A DNA stretch of 45,000 nucleotides from a bacterium (lineage in GTDB: Bacteria > Auribacterota > UBA3054): positions 1 to 45,000 of the forward strand of contig JAGCGH010000030.1 in assembly GCA_017649705.1 (NCBI GenBank), read 5' to 3'. The notes below the pieces were generated by a model. The model made no database searches. It was not told the DNA's origin and saw nothing but the letters and a program-made list of their open reading frames with translations. This document shows positions 1 through 8,076 of this stretch, one piece after another. Within the stretch, counting starts at the first letter, position 1, and each line of letters begins with the position of its first letter. The translations under genes were made by a program, and so were the position numbers.

Positions 1-842
1 ATTTCCGGCACGATGGTGCGGATGTCGCAGCCGTAGTGGCACTGGAGATTCCTGACATTGTGGAAAGGCTTCCTGTTGCTGCCCAAAGCGCTGAGGTCCT
101 GGCTTCCGTTGCCCTGGCTGACGTAGTCGACTCCCTCGCTGTGCCCAAGGACCAGCGTGCAGGGCACTCCGCTCGTGATAAGGCAGAGGTTGCCCAGCTC
201 CAGGCCCTGCGCGATGTGGTTGTTGATGCCGCCGCGGTCCTTGAGATGCCGTGACGTGTTGTAGGTGTAGATGACCAGGAAGGTCTGCGTCACCATGACG
301 CCGTCGTTCCAGATGGCCGGATCGTCCTTTTGATCGTAGTTGGCGGCCACCATGCCGGCGTTGATCTCACATTCATGTTCGAATTCGTCGTTGCCGCAGG
401 GAAGAGAATATTTCTTGTTAAAAGCGTTGACGTCCAACCTGTCGATGGTAACGGGATGATTGCCGATCTTCTTCACGATGTCGTAGCTTTCCGGCTTCAT
501 GGTGTCGTAGACTCTGCCCACCACCGCGTCGTCGTCCCAAGTCATGCGGAAGTGCCCGAGCCGGTCGTCAAGAAAGCCAGACCTGACCTCCACAAAATTC
601 ACGTCCATATACGAGCGCGAGACCGTGCCGGTCAGGCTGGTGGTCCTGGAAGTTTTTATGACAAGCTGGTCGCCCAGCTTTAGCGCCATCACTTCCGCGG
701 CGAAAGTGGCGCTCTGCTCTTTGGAGATCTCGGAATTAATATCGCAGCCTGTCCCCGGCGTTATGTCAATGGTGCGTGTCTCGGCCTGGGAAAGGCCGGT
801 CAAAAAGAAAACGAGGAAGGACAGAAAAGCCGTTTTTTTCAT
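1..842 (-). CDS. Secreted reprolysin-like zinc metallopeptidase, N-terminal 280 residues (cut by window edge)
   Basis: The start is the ATG at 840-842, preceded by a GGGAG ribosome-binding site six bases upstream; the frame stays open to position 3, so the C-terminus lies outside the window. The translation begins with a signal peptide (MKKTAFLSFLVFFLTGLSQA). A region of about 180 residues of unknown function follows, then a stretch typical of reprolysin-like (M12B-type) metallopeptidases. That stretch has a beta strand QTFLVIYTYNT, a helix with NNHIAQGLELGN, a CTLVLGHSEGVDY strand, an LSALGS turn and a VRNLQCHYGCDI segment that aligns with the usual 'lRd.ygADlv' block. The HExxH zinc site normally follows this point and would be off the window, so activity cannot be judged. 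It is probably exported to the periplasm or outside. The family call rests on remembered motif order, so it is moderately confident. Confidence 0.6.
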   Translation of the reverse strand, partial: MKKTAFLSFLVFFLTGLSQAETRTIDITPGTGCDINSEISKEQSATFAAEVMALKLGDQLVIKTSRTTSLTGTVSRSYMDVNFVEVRSGFLDDRLGHFRMTWDDDAVVGRVYDTMKPESYDIVKKIGNHPVTIDRLDVNAFNKKYSLPCGNDEFEHECEINAGMVAANYDQKDDPAIWNDGVMVTQTFLVIYTYNTSRHLKDRGGINNHIAQGLELGNLCLITSGVPCTLVLGHSEGVDYVSQGNGSQDLSALGSNRKPFHNVRNLQCHYGCDIRTIVPE

Positions 843-880
843 TCAACGCTCCCGATTATTATTATTTATATTATGTTTTT

Positions 881-909
881 ATTTTAGCAAATTCGTTGTT
901 TTTTAACAA
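881..909 (-). promoter_or_regulatory. Sigma70-type promoter for the metallopeptidase gene
   Basis: On the minus strand a -35 TTGTTA (904-909) and a -10 TAAAAT (881-886) are separated by exactly 17 bases. The -10 lies about 38 bases before the ATG at 842. It sits directly after the terminator of the preceding gene, as expected for an independent transcription unit. Confidence 0.5.
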
Positions 910-910
910 C

Positions 911-945
911 AAATAAAAGGAAGCGGAACTATTGTCCCGCTTCCT
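911..945 (-). terminator. Rho-independent terminator after the GH110-like gene
   Basis: A 9-bp perfect stem (918-926 with 937-945, core GGAAGCGG/CCGCTTCC) with a 10-base loop is followed on the minus strand by TTTATTTGTTG. It lies 26-60 bases past the stop codon of the beta-helix gene. Confidence 0.75.
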
Positions 946-970
946 GTTGAAAAGGGCTTTTTAAAGGCGC

Positions 971-2572
971 TCAGCGCTCGATTATTACCCTTTCGCAATC
1001 CTTGTAAGCAACAGCCTTTTCCAGGGGTGCGGAAAAAAGGTTTCCTCTCAGAACTACCTTTTTCGCTCCTGAGATCAAAACGTCCGGAATGTACTCCTCG
1101 TTCTCTATCACGTTGTTTTCGATCACAATGTTGTTGTGCACTCTCGACTGTCCGTGATCATCGCATTCGCAGTTGATTAGAACGCCGGAGCAGGAGCCGC
1201 CGTAACCGCACCCTACGAAGCGGTTGCCCCGGATCGTCACGTTCTCTGATCCCGGGCCCTCGTCCCAATATTTCTCCACGCCGATATGAATGGCGGGAAG
1301 CAGGGTCTCCTCTATGGTGCAGTTTTCCACCAGAACGTTCCTGGTCTTTATTAGAACGCCCCTGGCCCGGTGGGTGGAGATGTGGCACCCCCGCATCACA
1401 ACGGAAGGCAGGGCGCTCACGTTGACGGCGGCAAGCTCTTTCTCGGATTCCGGAAGTGGAGCGTCGAATGTTACGAAACAGCGCAGATTCGGGATATCGT
1501 TTTCGACCTTCACGACCTTCCTTGTGCATATGACGTTCATGGTGGAATAGTCCACGATCTCCATGGAATCCCCTTCCTCGGGACAGTCCGGCAAAAGCGA
1601 GTGCGTCGTAACTTCAACTTTCAGGAAGGCAGACGAAGGATCGGTCCCGTCCCTTTTTATGTGATAGTAGTAATTGTGGATGTTCGTGGCATCGTCTCCC
1701 ATGCGGGAGAAAATGCAGTTCTCAAACTCCACGGTCCCGCGGCAGTTGGTGAAATGCGTGGCGTCGGTGTTGGTGGAAAGCTTTTTCCCCGGTATGGGCA
1801 CCACCCTCAGTCCCCGCATGGTTATGTTCCTGCTGTGGTTTCCCAGAACGCCCATGCCGGGATGATTGTAGATGGTCACGTCCTTTATGGTGATGTTGGA
1901 GCTGTTGTTTATGAAAACCGCCGGCCGGGAGTGGAAGGTGTGATAAATAATGGCGGTGCCGTATCGATACCTTGGATCCGCCTGCGCGTGGATGCGCAGT
2001 ATGCCCGGGGCGATTATTTCGTTATTCTGTACCGGCTTGCGCTGAAAAGGGGCCAGCCGCTTGCGATAAGGGTCCCAGAAAGCGATGCGGCAATTGGAGG
2101 CGCCTGATGTCAGCGGCGTGTCGGGATCCAGCTGCACGTCGTAATAGCCCTCCTTTACGGAGAATATTACCCCCTGGGTGAAAGGCGGCCTAGCGTATCT
2201 TATGGAGAGGCCCTGCAGGAGAAGGTCCCTGCTGCCGTTTATGCAGACAGGCTCCATAATGCCCTCGCAGAGCAGCGTGGCTCCCCTGGCGTTTATAGTG
2301 ACGCCGGAAAGGCCGCTGAGGTCCAAGCCCTTCACGTAGGGCCTGTTCATTCGGAAGATAGTGCCGGCGTCCTCGCTCTCGTCTTCCAGGGATAAAACTT
2401 TGTTAAAAAGCTCAACGGCGGCCTGATCCCTCATCAGGTAAACGCCTGGATCTATCACGAATTCGCTTGCGCCTTCATCGCGCAAGGCTTGCAGAGCGGA
2501 ATCAAAGACAGGCAGGGCGTTCTCGCATCCCGTGGCATCCGGGCGGTAATCGCTGAATCTTATGACAGACAT
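971..2572 (-). CDS. GH110-like right-handed beta-helix protein (putative alpha-1,3-galactosidase family)
   Basis: The 533-residue product has repeated beta-helix rungs of the type 'NITIKDVTIYN', 'NITMRGLRVV', 'VLVENCTIEE' and 'NVTIRGNRFVGCGYGG'. GH110 enzymes are inverting exo-alpha-1,3-galactosidases, known for removing blood group B galactose. The family's three catalytic aspartates, as I recall, are one Asp in a DATH-type motif and an Asp pair 23 residues later. Here D270 (TDATHF) and D293-D294 (GDDATNIH) match both motif and spacing. I chose the ATG at 2572 because GGGGAG lies seven bases upstream; an in-frame ATG 24 bases earlier has no such site. No signal peptide is visible, so the protein is predicted cytoplasmic, unusual for an enzyme acting on host glycans. 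It sits only 26 bases beyond the lptB terminator, so it needs read-through or a promoter inside lptB. Substrate is inferred, not shown. Confidence 0.75.
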   Translation of the reverse strand: MSVIRFSDYRPDATGCENALPVFDSALQALRDEGASEFVIDPGVYLMRDQAAVELFNKVLSLEDESEDAGTIFRMNRPYVKGLDLSGLSGVTINARGATLLCEGIMEPVCINGSRDLLLQGLSIRYARPPFTQGVIFSVKEGYYDVQLDPDTPLTSGASNCRIAFWDPYRKRLAPFQRKPVQNNEIIAPGILRIHAQADPRYRYGTAIIYHTFHSRPAVFINNSSNITIKDVTIYNHPGMGVLGNHSRNITMRGLRVVPIPGKKLSTNTDATHFTNCRGTVEFENCIFSRMGDDATNIHNYYYHIKRDGTDPSSAFLKVEVTTHSLLPDCPEEGDSMEIVDYSTMNVICTRKVVKVENDIPNLRCFVTFDAPLPESEKELAAVNVSALPSVVMRGCHISTHRARGVLIKTRNVLVENCTIEETLLPAIHIGVEKYWDEGPGSENVTIRGNRFVGCGYGGSCSGVLINCECDDHGQSRVHNNIVIENNVIENEEYIPDVLISGAKKVVLRGNLFSAPLEKAVAYKDCERVIIER

Positions 2573-2597
2573 GTTTTTTCTCCCCAAAAAAATCATT

Positions 2598-2621
2598 AAA
2601 AAAAAGGACGCTTGCGCGTCC
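2598..2621 (-). terminator. Rho-independent terminator closing the LPS operon
   Basis: On the minus strand GGACGC-GCAA-GCGTCC (2606-2621) forms a tight hairpin with a tetraloop, followed by eight T residues. It lies ten bases past the lptB stop codon. Confidence 0.85.
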
Positions 2622-2630
2622 CTTTGTTCG

Positions 2631-3380
2631 TCAGATCCTGAAATCTTCTCCCAGATAGATCCTGCGGGCTTCCGGGTCGTTTATCAGTTTTTCCGCGGAG
2701 CCTTCTATAAGGATCTCTCCCTGGTTGATGAGATAAGCCCTGTCTGTGACGGAAAGCGTCTCCCTGACGTTGTGGTCCGTTATGAGGATGGCCAGGTCGC
2801 GGTGCTTCAGCTCTCTTATGATCTGCTGCACGTCCGCCACCGCGATGGGGTCCACGCCTGAGAAAGGCTCGTCCAGCAGGATAAGCGAAGGGCTTGTCAC
2901 CAGCGCGCGGGCGATCTCCAATCTTCTGCGTTCGCCGCCGGAGAGCGTATAGGCTTTGCTCTTGGCAAGCTTGGAAATGCCCAGTTCCTCCAGGAGCTCG
3001 TAAGACCGCTTTTTCATCTCGTCCCTTTTCATGGGAAGAGTCTCCATGATGGCCATGATGTTCTCAAAGGAGGTCATGCGGCGGAAAATGGAGGGCTCCT
3101 GGGCCAGGTAGGCTATGCCGTGCTGGGCTCTGTCGCACATGGGGTCGTTGGTGATGTCGCGTCCCTGGAAGACGACTTTGCCCTGGTTGGGACGGATGAT
3201 GCCCACGATCATGTAGAAAGTCGTGGTCTTGCCGGCGCCGTTGGGGCCCAAAAGCCCCACGATCTCGCCTTTGTTGACGTGGATGCTGACGCCCTTGACC
3301 ACGTTGCGCTGGTTGTAAGTCTTGACCAGCTTTTCAGTATAGAGGACGGCGCCTTCGGGAGGGTTCGTCGTTTCGCTCAT
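2631..3380 (-). CDS. lptB: LPS export ABC transporter ATP-binding protein LptB
   Basis: This 249-residue protein is the cytoplasmic ATPase that powers LPS extraction from the inner membrane by LptFG. It has Walker A GPNGAGKTT (45-53), a Q-loop glutamine at 94, signature LSGGERRR (146-153), Walker B LILLDE (166-171) and the H-loop histidine at 203. The length is typical of LptB. The start is the ATG at 3380, which overlaps the upstream stop as ATGA and has AAAGGAG six bases upstream; an in-frame extension to 3482 would run deep into the upstream gene and lacks support. It is the last gene of the Kdo/LPS block, translationally coupled to the lptA-like gene before it. lptF and lptG are not in this window. 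Confidence 0.95.
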   Translation of the reverse strand: MSETTNPPEGAVLYTEKLVKTYNQRNVVKGVSIHVNKGEIVGLLGPNGAGKTTTFYMIVGIIRPNQGKVVFQGRDITNDPMCDRAQHGIAYLAQEPSIFRRMTSFENIMAIMETLPMKRDEMKKRSYELLEELGISKLAKSKAYTLSGGERRRLEIARALVTSPSLILLDEPFSGVDPIAVADVQQIIRELKHRDLAILITDHNVRETLSVTDRAYLINQGEILIEGSAEKLINDPEARRIYLGEDFRI

Positions 3381-3898
3381 TTTGGCTCCTTTATATTCGG
3401 GAGATGCATTTTTCCGCCCTTCACGTTCAAAGATATGCGGGCTCCTTCCTCCAGGGAAAGCTTCCTGTGGCGGTTGTCCCATGTGATGGCCGACCCGGAG
3501 GCGGCGTTCCCCTTGTAGTCGCGCAGCACCGGCTCCCCGGTCATGCGGAACGTGTCTTCGCTGGCGTTGTAGACCAGTTTGCTGCCGCTTATGGTGCCCT
3601 GGGAAGTCCTGATGAGGACTTTGCCGAAAGCTTCGATCTTTCCTATGTCGTGGGAGCTTTGATCCTGGTAAACGATGGCTTTGTCCGCCCTGACTGAAAC
3701 GTTGGTGACCTTGTTGGCGGCGTTGCCGAAAACGCCCATAGAGGTCAGTTTCACGTTGCCCGTGAGCACGAAGGTGCCGTTGGTCTCCATGGTGGTGCTG
3801 TCCGCGGTGATCAGGACGCGGCCGCTGCCCTCCTCCTCAGCCGCTGCGAGGATGGGGAAGGCAAGCACTAAAAGCGTTAGCAAAAAGTATTTTTTCAT
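3377..3898 (-). CDS. lptA: LptA/OstA-like periplasmic LPS transport protein (second copy)
   Basis: The 173-residue product has a signal peptide (MKKYFLLTLLVLAFPILAAA) followed by an OstA-type beta-jellyroll pattern. ITADSTTMETNGTFVLTGNV is the classic start of the fold, and GKVLIRTSQGTISGSKLVYN and FRMTGEPVLRDYKGNAASGS are later strands. LptA carries LPS across the periplasm between LptC and LptD. The gene ends in an ATGA overlap with lptB and starts 12 bases after the upstream lptA-like gene, with AGGAG just before its ATG. Of the two adjacent lptA-like proteins, this one is nearest to lptB, the usual lptA position, but either could be the true bridge protein. Confidence 0.85.
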   Translation of the reverse strand: MKKYFLLTLLVLAFPILAAAEEEGSGRVLITADSTTMETNGTFVLTGNVKLTSMGVFGNAANKVTNVSVRADKAIVYQDQSSHDIGKIEAFGKVLIRTSQGTISGSKLVYNASEDTFRMTGEPVLRDYKGNAASGSAITWDNRHRKLSLEEGARISLNVKGGKMHLPNIKEPK

Positions 3899-3910
3899 GA
3901 GACGCTCCTT

Positions 3911-4438
3911 TTAAAAAAGGAATTTTTCCTTCTCTTCTTTGGAAGGCGTGAGAACGATCTCAGGCGCTTCGAAATTACATTTGGCCTGGGTGAGGTCCAC
4001 CGTCAGCATGCGGCAGCGGATGTAGTGCGAGCCGCTGCGGACGATGGGCGGTCCGCCGGTCATGACGACTTTGTTCTTGGCTTTTTCCCAGATCCCGCGG
4101 TCGGCTATGACTTCCGTCTTGACGTTCTGATGATCGTTGAAGACCACGTGCACGTTGCCGACAGCCACCACGCGGCTGAAGCCGTCCACGCCTTTTATGC
4201 CGAGGTCCTCCACGGCTTCGTCGCCGCCTTTCTTGTCCTCGTCGAAATAGACCGTGGCGTTGTCGGTGGTCAGTTTCCTTTCGCCGTCCGTCACGATGAC
4301 ATGGCCGTGAAGATAAGCCGTGTTCTCCTCGATGGAATACTTCAGCTCATCCGAATTGATGGTGACTTCGCTCTTGCCCTTTTCCTGGGCGAAGGCAAAA
4401 GCCGCGCATACAAATATCATAACAAGGATCCTTCGCAT
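3911..4438 (-). CDS. LptA/OstA-like periplasmic protein (first copy)
   Basis: The product is 175 residues with a signal peptide (MRRILVMIFVCAAFAFA) and an OstA-like body: TINSDELKYSIEENTAYLHG, NVHVVFNDHQNVKTEVIADR and KNKVVMTGGPPIVRSGSHYI. It has the same fold as the next gene but little sequence identity by eye. Two starts are possible. The ATG at 4444 overlaps the lptC stop as ATGA but has only two bases between it and the GGGG motif. The ATG at 4438 has AGGGGA about seven bases upstream, so I chose the latter. It probably forms part of the periplasmic LPS bridge or a regulatory partner of it. It lies in an operon between lptC and the second lptA-like gene. Confidence 0.8.
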   Translation of the reverse strand: MRRILVMIFVCAAFAFAQEKGKSEVTINSDELKYSIEENTAYLHGHVIVTDGERKLTTDNATVYFDEDKKGGDEAVEDLGIKGVDGFSRVVAVGNVHVVFNDHQNVKTEVIADRGIWEKAKNKVVMTGGPPIVRSGSHYIRCRMLTVDLTQAKCNFEAPEIVLTPSKEEKEKFLF

Positions 4439-4440
4439 AC

Positions 4441-4956
4441 TCATTTCCCCTGTTTAAAGATATCCAAATTACCTTTATCGATCTTCGCTTTTATTTCCAC
4501 GTCGTGAAAAAGCTTGCATTCCTTGCGTTCTTTATTGTAGATGACGTACATTCCCCTGCCTTTTATCACCCTGTCGCCGTCGAGGATCTGCACGATCTCT
4601 TCGGTCTCTATCTCTCCGCTTTCCCTGTTCACGTCGGCGGAGGCGGTGATCACCTTGACCTGGGAGCCGTCTTTCCTGTACATAGTCACGATAACGTCGA
4701 AGAAGCGGATCTTAAGGCCTTCTATCTGTTTGGCGCTGGAGCCTTCCAGGACCCAGCGGGAAGCGCCCTTTTCGTCTACTTCCATCAGGGTCACGCCCTC
4801 CAGCATCTCCATCTCATCCACCATCTCGTCGCGGCTCGTTCCGCTTTTCACGTTCTGGGTGGCCGCCACGGCTGATTTAGAGCCCGCCTTTTCGCCCGCT
4901 CCCAGAAGCGGAAGCGAGATCAAAGCCAGCAATAATATGTATTTTATTTTATTCAT
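4441..4956 (-). CDS. lptC: LptC-like LPS export protein
   Basis: The 171-residue protein has an N-terminal hydrophobic segment (residues 6-20) and then an LptC/YrbK-type jellyroll: MEMLEGVTLMEVDEKGASRW, ITASADVNRESGEIETEEIV and GRGMYVIYNKERKECKLFHD. LptC receives LPS from LptB2FG and hands it to LptA. The hydrophobic segment ends in LGAG, so it could be a membrane anchor, as in known LptC, or a cleaved signal. The ATG overlaps the kdsC stop by eight bases and has no clear ribosome-binding site, which suggests translational coupling. The gene order kdsC-lptC-lptA-lptB is the same as in Enterobacteria, which supports the call despite low sequence similarity. Confidence 0.8.
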   Translation of the reverse strand: MNKIKYILLLALISLPLLGAGEKAGSKSAVAATQNVKSGTSRDEMVDEMEMLEGVTLMEVDEKGASRWVLEGSSAKQIEGLKIRFFDVIVTMYRKDGSQVKVITASADVNRESGEIETEEIVQILDGDRVIKGRGMYVIYNKERKECKLFHDVEIKAKIDKGNLDIFKQGK

Positions 4957-5500
4957 AATATTGAGCGATGACTTTTTCCCAGAGGCCCTGGCCCTTCAAT
5001 ATATATTCTACCACTTCCCTGACAGCGCCGCATCCGCCGCTTTTCAAAGCGATCAGCTGGGCCGCTTCCTGGCACTCCCTGGAGGCGTCGCCCACCGCGG
5101 CGGGAAGCCCGCATACGGACATCATGGGAATGTCGATGATGTCGTCCCCAATGGCGCAGATCTCCGCAAGGGGGATCTTGCTTTCGTATGAGAAGCGCTT
5201 CATGACTTCCTTCTTGTCGCCGCAGCCCTGATAAACGTATTTCAAGCCCAGATCCCTGGCGCGTTCGCTGACTGCCACGGATTCCCGGCCCGTGATTATG
5301 GCGAGCTCATGCCCGGCTTTCAGCCAAAGGCGCAGCCCCAGGCCGTCCTTGCAGTCGAAGCGTTTGATCTCCATGCCGGAAGTTCCGTAGATGATCCCGC
5401 CGGTGGTCAGGACGCCGTCCACGTCCAGCGCCAGGGCCCTGATGGACCTGAGAGTCCGCAGCTGTTCGTCAGTGGGGTTTTTGCCAAGCCAATGGGGCAT
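4949..5500 (-). CDS. kdsC: 3-deoxy-D-manno-octulosonate 8-phosphate phosphatase KdsC
   Basis: This 183-residue HAD-family enzyme removes phosphate from Kdo-8-phosphate to give Kdo, the third step of Kdo synthesis. It shows the nucleophile motif DVDGVLT (26-32), IITGRES (68-74) with the motif II threonine, GDKKEVM (94-100) with the motif III lysine, and the metal-binding GDDIID (118-123). The C-terminal GGCGAVRE matches the KdsC tail that reaches into a neighbouring subunit's active site. Length is normal. It starts one base after kdsD stops, with AGGA eight bases upstream. Confidence 0.93.
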   Translation of the reverse strand: MPHWLGKNPTDEQLRTLRSIRALALDVDGVLTTGGIIYGTSGMEIKRFDCKDGLGLRLWLKAGHELAIITGRESVAVSERARDLGLKYVYQGCGDKKEVMKRFSYESKIPLAEICAIGDDIIDIPMMSVCGLPAAVGDASRECQEAAQLIALKSGGCGAVREVVEYILKGQGLWEKVIAQYYE

Positions 5501-5501
5501 T

Positions 5502-6458
5502 TTACATTCCTATAAGTTCGTCGTCGTCTAAAAGGCCCAGCAGAACGCCGTTTTCATCCACGACGGGCAGCTGGGAGAATTTCTTGTTGGAACCGAACAT
5601 GATCTCGGCGGCTTCCGAAGCCAGATATCCCGGCGTGATGGTGGTGGGATCCTTGGTCATGACTTCCGAGACAGGCAGAAGGATCGCTTCCGGATCCTTC
5701 AGCATGGCCCGGCGGAAATCGCCGTCGGTGAAGAAACCGCAGAGCCTGCCGTCCTTGTCCACCACGCAGGCGGCGCCGTTCCTGGTCTTGGTCATCAGAA
5801 TGACCGCGTCCCTCACGACGGTGTCGGGGAAAACTTTCGCCAAGTTGTCGCCTGTGCGCATGAGCTGCTCAACTTTGAGCATTTTGCGGCCCAGGGCTCC
5901 GCCGGGGTGCAGCAGGGCGAAATCCTTTTCCGTAAAGTTGCGCCTTTCCACCAAAGCCATGGCCAGGGCGTCGCCCAGGGCCAGCTGGACCGTGGAGGAG
6001 CAGGTCGGCACCATTCCGAAGGAACAGGCTTCCCTGGGAACGTGCGAGGAGATGAAGACCTCCGCCGCTTTGGCCAGAGTGGAGTTTTCCCTTCCCGTGA
6101 TGGCGATGAGTTTCGCCCCCCGCTGCTTAAGGCAGGGCAGGATGGCGGTCATTTCGGAAGTCTCGCCGCTGTTGGAGAGCGCCAGCACCACGTCGCCCTC
6201 GACTATCATGCCGAGGTCTCCGTGGAAAGCCTCCCCGGGGTGCACCGCGAAAGCCGGCGTGCCGGTGCTGGCCAAAGTGGCCGCGATCTTCCTGGCAATG
6301 TGGAAGCACTTCCCCATGCCCAAAACTATAACGCGTCCCCGCGAGGAGAACATCAGCTCCACCGCTTTGGAAAAAGAATCCGTCAGGCGCTCGGAAACGC
6401 CGTCGATGGCGCGGGCTTCCAGCTTCAAAACATTGCGGGCTACGCTTAAATGATCCAT
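5502..6458 (-). CDS. kdsD: D-arabinose 5-phosphate isomerase KdsD/KpsF
   Basis: The 318-residue enzyme converts ribulose 5-phosphate to arabinose 5-phosphate, the first committed substrate of Kdo synthesis. An N-terminal SIS sugar-isomerase domain (about 30-185) carries GMGK (47-50), HPGEAFHGDLG (73-83) and SNSGET (95-100). Two CBS domains follow (about 205-318). The start at 6458 lies two bases after the kdsA stop, with GGAG eight bases upstream; a longer in-frame start inside kdsA is not supported. It belongs to a compact kds cluster. The symbol kpsF would be equally correct by sequence, but the lack of capsule genes and the kds neighbours favour kdsD. Confidence 0.93.
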   Translation of the reverse strand: MDHLSVARNVLKLEARAIDGVSERLTDSFSKAVELMFSSRGRVIVLGMGKCFHIARKIAATLASTGTPAFAVHPGEAFHGDLGMIVEGDVVLALSNSGETSEMTAILPCLKQRGAKLIAITGRENSTLAKAAEVFISSHVPREACSFGMVPTCSSTVQLALGDALAMALVERRNFTEKDFALLHPGGALGRKMLKVEQLMRTGDNLAKVFPDTVVRDAVILMTKTRNGAACVVDKDGRLCGFFTDGDFRRAMLKDPEAILLPVSEVMTKDPTTITPGYLASEAAEIMFGSNKKFSQLPVVDENGVLLGLLDDDELIGM

Positions 6459-6460
6459 TT

Positions 6461-7339
6461 CTATTCTCCGTTCACGCAAGAGTCGATTTTCAAAAGCATT
6501 CTGACCAGCCTCTCGAAATCCGAAAGGGGCCAGCTGTTGGGGCCGTCGCAAAGGGCTTTGTCGGGATCAGGATGGACTTCCATGAAAACGCCGTCCACGC
6601 CGGCCGCCACCGCAGCCCTGGCGAGAAGCGGAACGAAAGTCCTGTCTCCTCCGGAGCATGTCCCCTGCCCGCTGGGCAGCTGGACGGAATGGGTGGCGTC
6701 GAATATGACAGGCACTCCCATTTGGCGCATGACCGCAAGTCCGCGCATGTCGACCACGAGGTTTCCGTAGCCGAAGGCGGCGCCCCTTTCCGTCAGCATG
6801 ATCTTCTCGTTGCCGGTGGTGGCAACTTTCGCCACCGCCTGGGCCATGGTCTGGGGAGCCACGAACTGGCCCTTCTTGATGTTGACCACGCGGCCGCTGC
6901 GGCCGGCTTCCACCAGAAGGTCGGTCTGGCGGCAGAGGAACGCAGGGATCTGCAAAACGTCCGCCACCGCGGCGACTTTTTCCACCTGCCAGCTTTCGTG
7001 CACGTCCGTGACGATGGGAAGGCCCGTGTCTTCCTTGACCGCTTTAAGTATTTCCAGTCCCTTTTCCAGTCCCGGTCCGCGGAAATTGTTTACCGAAGTG
7101 CGGTTGGCCTTGTCGAAACTGGCTTTGTAAACAAGGTTGATATCCAGTTTCTCGGCTATTTTTTTCATTTCCCGGGCCTCGTAAAGGACCGTTTCAAAAT
7201 CTTCGATGACGCAGGGGCCGGCAAAAAAGAAAAGCTTCTCCCCGCCGCCTCCCAAAAAGGAGGCTATCTGAACTTTGCGCGTGGCTGATTTGGCCTTAGC
7301 CGCGCTGACGTCCATGCCGTAGGGTCTCGTTTCTTTCAT
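6461..7339 (-). CDS. kdsA: 2-dehydro-3-deoxyphosphooctonate aldolase (Kdo-8-phosphate synthase) KdsA
   Basis: The 292-residue cytoplasmic enzyme condenses arabinose 5-phosphate with phosphoenolpyruvate to Kdo-8-phosphate. Visible motifs are FFFAGPCVIED (38-47), YKASFDKANRTS, RQTDLLVEAG, NIKKGQFVAP, DATHSVQLP and MEVHPDPDKALCDG. The cysteine in AGPC (residue 43) is the metal ligand of the metal-dependent class, like the Aquifex enzyme; the metal-independent E. coli type has asparagine there. The expected His, Glu and Asp ligands are also present. An N-terminal extension of about 25 residues precedes the usual start. The ATG follows the kdsB stop with no gap. Confidence 0.95.
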   Translation of the reverse strand: MKETRPYGMDVSAAKAKSATRKVQIASFLGGGGEKLFFFAGPCVIEDFETVLYEAREMKKIAEKLDINLVYKASFDKANRTSVNNFRGPGLEKGLEILKAVKEDTGLPIVTDVHESWQVEKVAAVADVLQIPAFLCRQTDLLVEAGRSGRVVNIKKGQFVAPQTMAQAVAKVATTGNEKIMLTERGAAFGYGNLVVDMRGLAVMRQMGVPVIFDATHSVQLPSGQGTCSGGDRTFVPLLARAAVAAGVDGVFMEVHPDPDKALCDGPNSWPLSDFERLVRMLLKIDSCVNGE

Positions 7340-8074
7340 TTATGCTTCCCTCCGGGCCAGTATCTCTTCGGTGCGCAGAAGGTCTTCGGGAGTGTCTATC
7401 CCGGGAGCCGCGCCCGCAACTTTGACGCAAATGATGGACATGCCGTTTTCCAACGCTCTCAGCTGCTCCAGTTTCTCGGAGCTTTCCAAGGGCGTCTGGG
7501 GAAGCGAGGCGAACCTCAGAAGGGCTTCCCTCCTGTAGCAGTAAAGGCCGATGTGGCCGAAATACTCGGCCTCGTAGTTGTCCCTGGGGTAAGGGATGGG
7601 GGCCCTGGAAAAATAAAGCGCTCTCCCCTGCCTGTCCATTACGACCTTGACCTTGTTGGGGTCCTGCGCCGCCTCAACGGATATGGGGTAGCACAGGGTG
7701 GACCAGTCGGCGGAGCTTTCTTTCAGAGCGTCCACGGCTTTCTCCACCGCGGCGGGATCTATGAGGGGCTCGTCGCCCTGGATGTTGACGACGATGTCGA
7801 AGTTGGTGTCAATTTTTTCCAGAGCCTCCACAATGCGGTCGGTGCCGCATTTGTGGTCGTTTCTGGTCATTATGGCGGAATAGCCATGCGCCCTGACGGC
7901 GTCGGCGATACGCTCGTCGTCAGTGGCGACATGGAAACTATCCAGATTGGCGACTTTCGAGGCCGCCTTGCACACATGCGCGATCACCGGCAAGCCCCTC
8001 AGCAGTTTGAGCGGTTTGCCGGGAAAGCGCGTGGATGCGTAACGCGCTGGAATTATTCCAACGGCGGAAGCCAT
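7340..8074 (-). CDS. kdsB: 3-deoxy-manno-octulosonate cytidylyltransferase (CMP-Kdo synthetase) KdsB
   Basis: The 244-residue enzyme activates Kdo with CTP to CMP-Kdo, the donor for lipid A glycosylation. It begins with the nucleotide-binding motif GIIPARYASTRFPGKPL, followed by ATDDERI, TRNDHKCGTDRI and NIQGDEPLI, all typical of KdsB. The start at 8074 is two bases from the rpmB stop and has no strong ribosome-binding site, so coupling to rpmB translation is likely. A longer in-frame start overlapping rpmB is rejected because the family begins at this motif. Confidence 0.95.
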   Translation of the reverse strand: MASAVGIIPARYASTRFPGKPLKLLRGLPVIAHVCKAASKVANLDSFHVATDDERIADAVRAHGYSAIMTRNDHKCGTDRIVEALEKIDTNFDIVVNIQGDEPLIDPAAVEKAVDALKESSADWSTLCYPISVEAAQDPNKVKVVMDRQGRALYFSRAPIPYPRDNYEAEYFGHIGLYCYRREALLRFASLPQTPLESSEKLEQLRALENGMSIICVKVAGAAPGIDTPEDLLRTEEILARREA

Positions 8075-8076
8075 CT

